A DNA stretch of 64,000 nucleotides from G963677325 sp963677325 (GTDB lineage: Bacteria > Bacteroidota > Bacteroidia > Bacteroidales > Prolixibacteraceae), in assembly GCA_963677325.2 (NCBI GenBank), contig CAXXGM010000007.1, positions 310,001-374,000 on the forward strand, in the 5' to 3' direction. Shown here one piece after another: positions 61,808-64,000 of the stretch. Each line of letters begins with the position of its first letter. Positions within the stretch are counted from its first letter, which is position 1. The translations under genes were made by a program, and so were the position numbers. A model generated the notes under the pieces. The model was not told the origin of the DNA, did no database searches, and saw nothing but the letters and a program-made list of their open reading frames with translations.

Positions 61808-62674
61808 TTAATAATGGTCAAAGTTTCGTAAGAGGTCTTCTGCTAAAAGGACTTTCTCCTTGTCTTTTAATACAAAACTGGTTTCTTTTATTTTGAGCAA
61901 TAATTTTTTAATCATGTCTTTGTTGCACAAAGTCAGCCTCTCGTTCCAGGATAGCTGATTTTCATTCAGGATAAGATCAAATTCCTTTATCCCTATAATT
62001 CTGCCGTTATTTTCCACATCAATAAAGAAAAGAAAAGGATGTACAATTTCTAAAAAAGCTTCTCTTGAGAGTAAGGGATCGTAATAGGCCAGCAAGATCT
62101 TGCCATTAATGTTTAACGGTACCAGCGGAAGGTTAAGTTTCCGCGCGATGATTGCGTACAGTATGTTAAGAGTGACCGGGTTTCCCATTCTTGAGATGAG
62201 TATTTTGTCAATAAGAAAGTTTTCTATGGCTGATCTCCCTGAATAATTTATCCTGAAACCGTACAGATCGAAGAGAATTTTGTTGATGATAGAAATTTTC
62301 TCAAAGGAAGTTTGATGTTGATTCATCTCAAGCCATATCTTGGTTGTTATCTGATGAACCAGTTTTTCTATGACGGTTGGAGATATTTCAATTCCTTGTA
62401 TCGAACTGATCAGAATCCAGCCCTCCTGCAATGATTTGGTATCCGAATGAATCCAGGAGATGATCTTTTCTTTCATCTGCAACATTTTTAACTGAATAAT
62501 TATGGATTCAATTCTTTCATGCTGTAACAGGGTGCTGGCTGATTCCAATATATTTTCCAAAACAGGAATACTTTTAATGCCCGATCTCAGGATTTTTTCT
62601 TTTACGGCGCTGAAGACCACTTCATCCTCATCGTCAAGCAGGGGCAGAATGTATTTTATTTCCAGACTGCTCAT
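61808..62674 (-). CDS. Transglutaminase-like (SirB1-type) protein
   Basis: This 288-residue protein has the segment RMGNPVTLNILYAIIARKLN, like the GNPxSLxxLYxxLAxxLGL stretch of the Transglut_core2/SirB1 family, and a following NGKILLAYYDPLL stretch. The usual catalytic cysteine of true transglutaminases is not evident, which is common in this family. The N-terminal 100 residues are helical and HEAT-like. Its start overlaps the end of the nucleoside phosphorylase gene by four bases (ATGA). Function is not established. Confidence 0.72.
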   Translation of the reverse strand: MSSLEIKYILPLLDDEDEVVFSAVKEKILRSGIKSIPVLENILESASTLLQHERIESIIIQLKMLQMKEKIISWIHSDTKSLQEGWILISSIQGIEISPTVIEKLVHQITTKIWLEMNQHQTSFEKISIINKILFDLYGFRINYSGRSAIENFLIDKILISRMGNPVTLNILYAIIARKLNLPLVPLNINGKILLAYYDPLLSREAFLEIVHPFLFFIDVENNGRIIGIKEFDLILNENQLSWNERLTLCNKDMIKKLLLKIKETSFVLKDKEKVLLAEDLLRNFDHY

Positions 62675-63549
62675 TCCATCAGATTATGAAGAATGAGTTG
62701 AACAAGTTCTTTCATTTTACTCTTATAACCAGTTTCAAAATTATTTACCATCCTGTTGGAGATGATCAGGCAGACCGTCAGGGCATGATGCCCTAAAAGT
62801 TTGCTTAATCCATAGACGGCAGAGCTTTCCATCTCAAAATTGGTTATTCTCATGCCATTGAAAGAAAAAGATTCTATTTTCGAATTTAATTCAGGATCGG
62901 CGGTATTGATTCTTAATCTTCGGCCCTGTGGCCCATAAAATCCCGGAGCAGATATATTGATTCCCTGGACAAACTGGTCATTTACAATTTTGGAAAACAG
63001 ACCGGGGTCACAGTCAACTACATAAGGAGAAGACAGACGTGGATTCCAGCCAGTATGTTCTTTAAAGGCTTTTATGAGGGCTTCATCTGAAAAATCATCA
63101 GGGAGTTCATAAAAATTCAACAGATTATCAAAACCCATGGATTTTTTTGAGACAAGGAAAGAAGAGATTGGAATATCGGTCTGCAAGGCACCGGAAGTTC
63201 CGATTCTGACGAAGTTAAGGCTCTTTCTTTCCTGTTTAGCCTGCCTTTTCCCGAAATCAATGTTTACAAGCGCATCCAACTCATTGATTACGATATCGAT
63301 GTTGTCACATCCTATTCCGGTTGAAATAACAGATAATCTTTTCCCTTTGTACTTTCCGGTGATGGTAAAGAATTCCCTGTTTTGTTTCTCAAATTCAATT
63401 TCATCAAAAAAACCAGCGACCACTTTTACCCTTCCGGGATCTCCTACCAGGATTATATTCTCAGCTATTTCATGTGGTTTTAAACCAAGATGAAAAATAG
63501 ATCCGTCAGAATTTATAATTAGTTCAGAAGCGCCTATGATTTGGGACAT
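62671..63549 (-). CDS. Nucleoside phosphorylase, uridine-phosphorylase-like
   Basis: This 292-residue protein belongs to the PNP/UDP phosphorylase family: ILVGDPGRVKVVAGF at the start, VISTGIGCDNIDIVINEL, RIGTSGALQTDIPISSFLV, and FEMESSAVYGLSKLLG with the substrate-binding Met-Glu. The enzyme splits nucleosides with phosphate to a base and ribose-1-phosphate. The uridine specificity is likely but not certain. It is translationally coupled to the transglutaminase-like gene downstream. Confidence 0.9.
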   Translation of the reverse strand: MSQIIGASELIINSDGSIFHLGLKPHEIAENIILVGDPGRVKVVAGFFDEIEFEKQNREFFTITGKYKGKRLSVISTGIGCDNIDIVINELDALVNIDFGKRQAKQERKSLNFVRIGTSGALQTDIPISSFLVSKKSMGFDNLLNFYELPDDFSDEALIKAFKEHTGWNPRLSSPYVVDCDPGLFSKIVNDQFVQGINISAPGFYGPQGRRLRINTADPELNSKIESFSFNGMRITNFEMESSAVYGLSKLLGHHALTVCLIISNRMVNNFETGYKSKMKELVQLILHNLME

Positions 63550-63655
63550 ATTCAGGTTAATTTTCGTTTTCGTAAAAACAGCTGAAAATTAGGAAAAATG
63601 GTAAATAAAGGAAACTTTTTGGCAGGAAAAATTTCAGGTATTTTTATTTTAATTA

Positions 63656-63663
63656 TATTTTTG
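63656..63663 (+). promoter_or_regulatory. Candidate -7 element for the DUF4293 gene
   Basis: TATTTTTG matches TAnnTTTG and lies 17 bases before the ATG at 63681. A -33 element at the usual spacing is not clear. Confidence 0.4.
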
Positions 63664-63680
63664 CATAAAAACATTTTCCG

Positions 63681-64000
63681 ATGATTCAAAGAATACAAAC
63701 TGTTTACCTTTTTATCGCGATCCTGCTTGTAGGGTCTTTATTTTTTGTTCCTTTTTCAGAAATGGCCAATGTCAAAGGTGAACTGTTTCGCCTGGATGCA
63801 AAAGGGCTTTATTCTGCCTCTTCACAAAGTAATGCTCCTCTATTTGCAAATACAGTGGTTGTTTTTCTTTGCGCTTCCTGTATTGCCTTGATGATCATTA
63901 CCATCTTCCGTTATAAAAGTTTGGCCCGGCAAATCAGTTTGTCAAAGATATCCTTGTTGGTGCTTTTTATCCTGACTGGGGCTATTTTTTATGAAATCTG
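63681..64000 (+). CDS. DUF4293 family membrane protein, partial at right edge
   Basis: The frame from the ATG at 63681 is open to the end of the window. It begins MIQRIQTVYLFIAILLVGSL, the typical start of DUF4293 proteins, which are four-helix membrane proteins of Bacteroidota. Helices appear at about residues 7-25, 52-70 and 88-105. Its function is unknown. At least the last part is missing here. Confidence 0.85.
   Translation, partial: MIQRIQTVYLFIAILLVGSLFFVPFSEMANVKGELFRLDAKGLYSASSQSNAPLFANTVVVFLCASCIALMIITIFRYKSLARQISLSKISLLVLFILTGAIFYEI

Overview
The window looks like chromosomal DNA from a member of the Bacteroidota, most likely an environmental or anaerobic Bacteroidales-type organism. 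The evidence is the type IX secretion (T9SS) surface proteome (PorP/SprF porin-like protein, CHU_C/gliding-motility C-terminal domains, SprB, HYR and MBG modules), the coiled-coil/zapA/rny cluster, a DUF4293 gene, a Ptb-Buk butyrate pair and promoter -7 elements of the TAnnTTTG type. No rRNA, tRNA, CRISPR array or prophage was seen.

Left part (about 1-25.1 kb, all minus strand): an operon-like run of four secreted proteins. Transcription enters at 25105, passes three intact genes with gaps of 51 and 19 bases, each ending in an SprB-like module, then 14 bases later enters a giant mosaic adhesin gene that starts at 19336 and runs off the left edge. That gene encodes a signal region, a glycine-rich domain, Ig-like modules, five 158-residue MBG double repeats, a 264-base HYR array and a 234-base HYR array (17 copies). 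As assembled it is broken: single-base indels are dense from 7.3 to 16.5 kb, and a 2.5-kb block inside the 264-base array (about 7511-10010) is inverted. Assembly error is the simplest reading.

Central accessory part (25.5-38.4 kb, minus strand): two diverged copies of a three-gene cassette in the same order. Each has a large Ig/HYR-type exported protein with no recognised sorting domain, a 320-345-residue exported protein, and a CHU_C-terminated (type B T9SS cargo) protein. The copy at 33.0-38.4 kb is followed by a PorP/SprF gene. All four sorting-domain-less proteins end in a similar RP-containing tail. This cassette is the best candidate for an under-described system: a multi-polypeptide surface structure anchored by one CHU_C protein.

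Right part (38.7-64 kb): mostly ordinary chromosome. It holds a lone IS3-type OrfA, a MacA/MacB-like efflux operon, fabD, ptb-buk, a RelA/SpoT-family enzyme with a degenerate hydrolase site, TPR proteins, nucleotide-sugar genes (ugd, uxs-like, rfbD), a C69 dipeptidase, M23 peptidase-anmK, zapA-rny, a transglutaminase-like protein coupled to a nucleoside phosphorylase, and a DUF4293 gene cut by the right edge. Several intergenic gaps hold clusters of a short word repeated in both orientations, with a different word at most loci.
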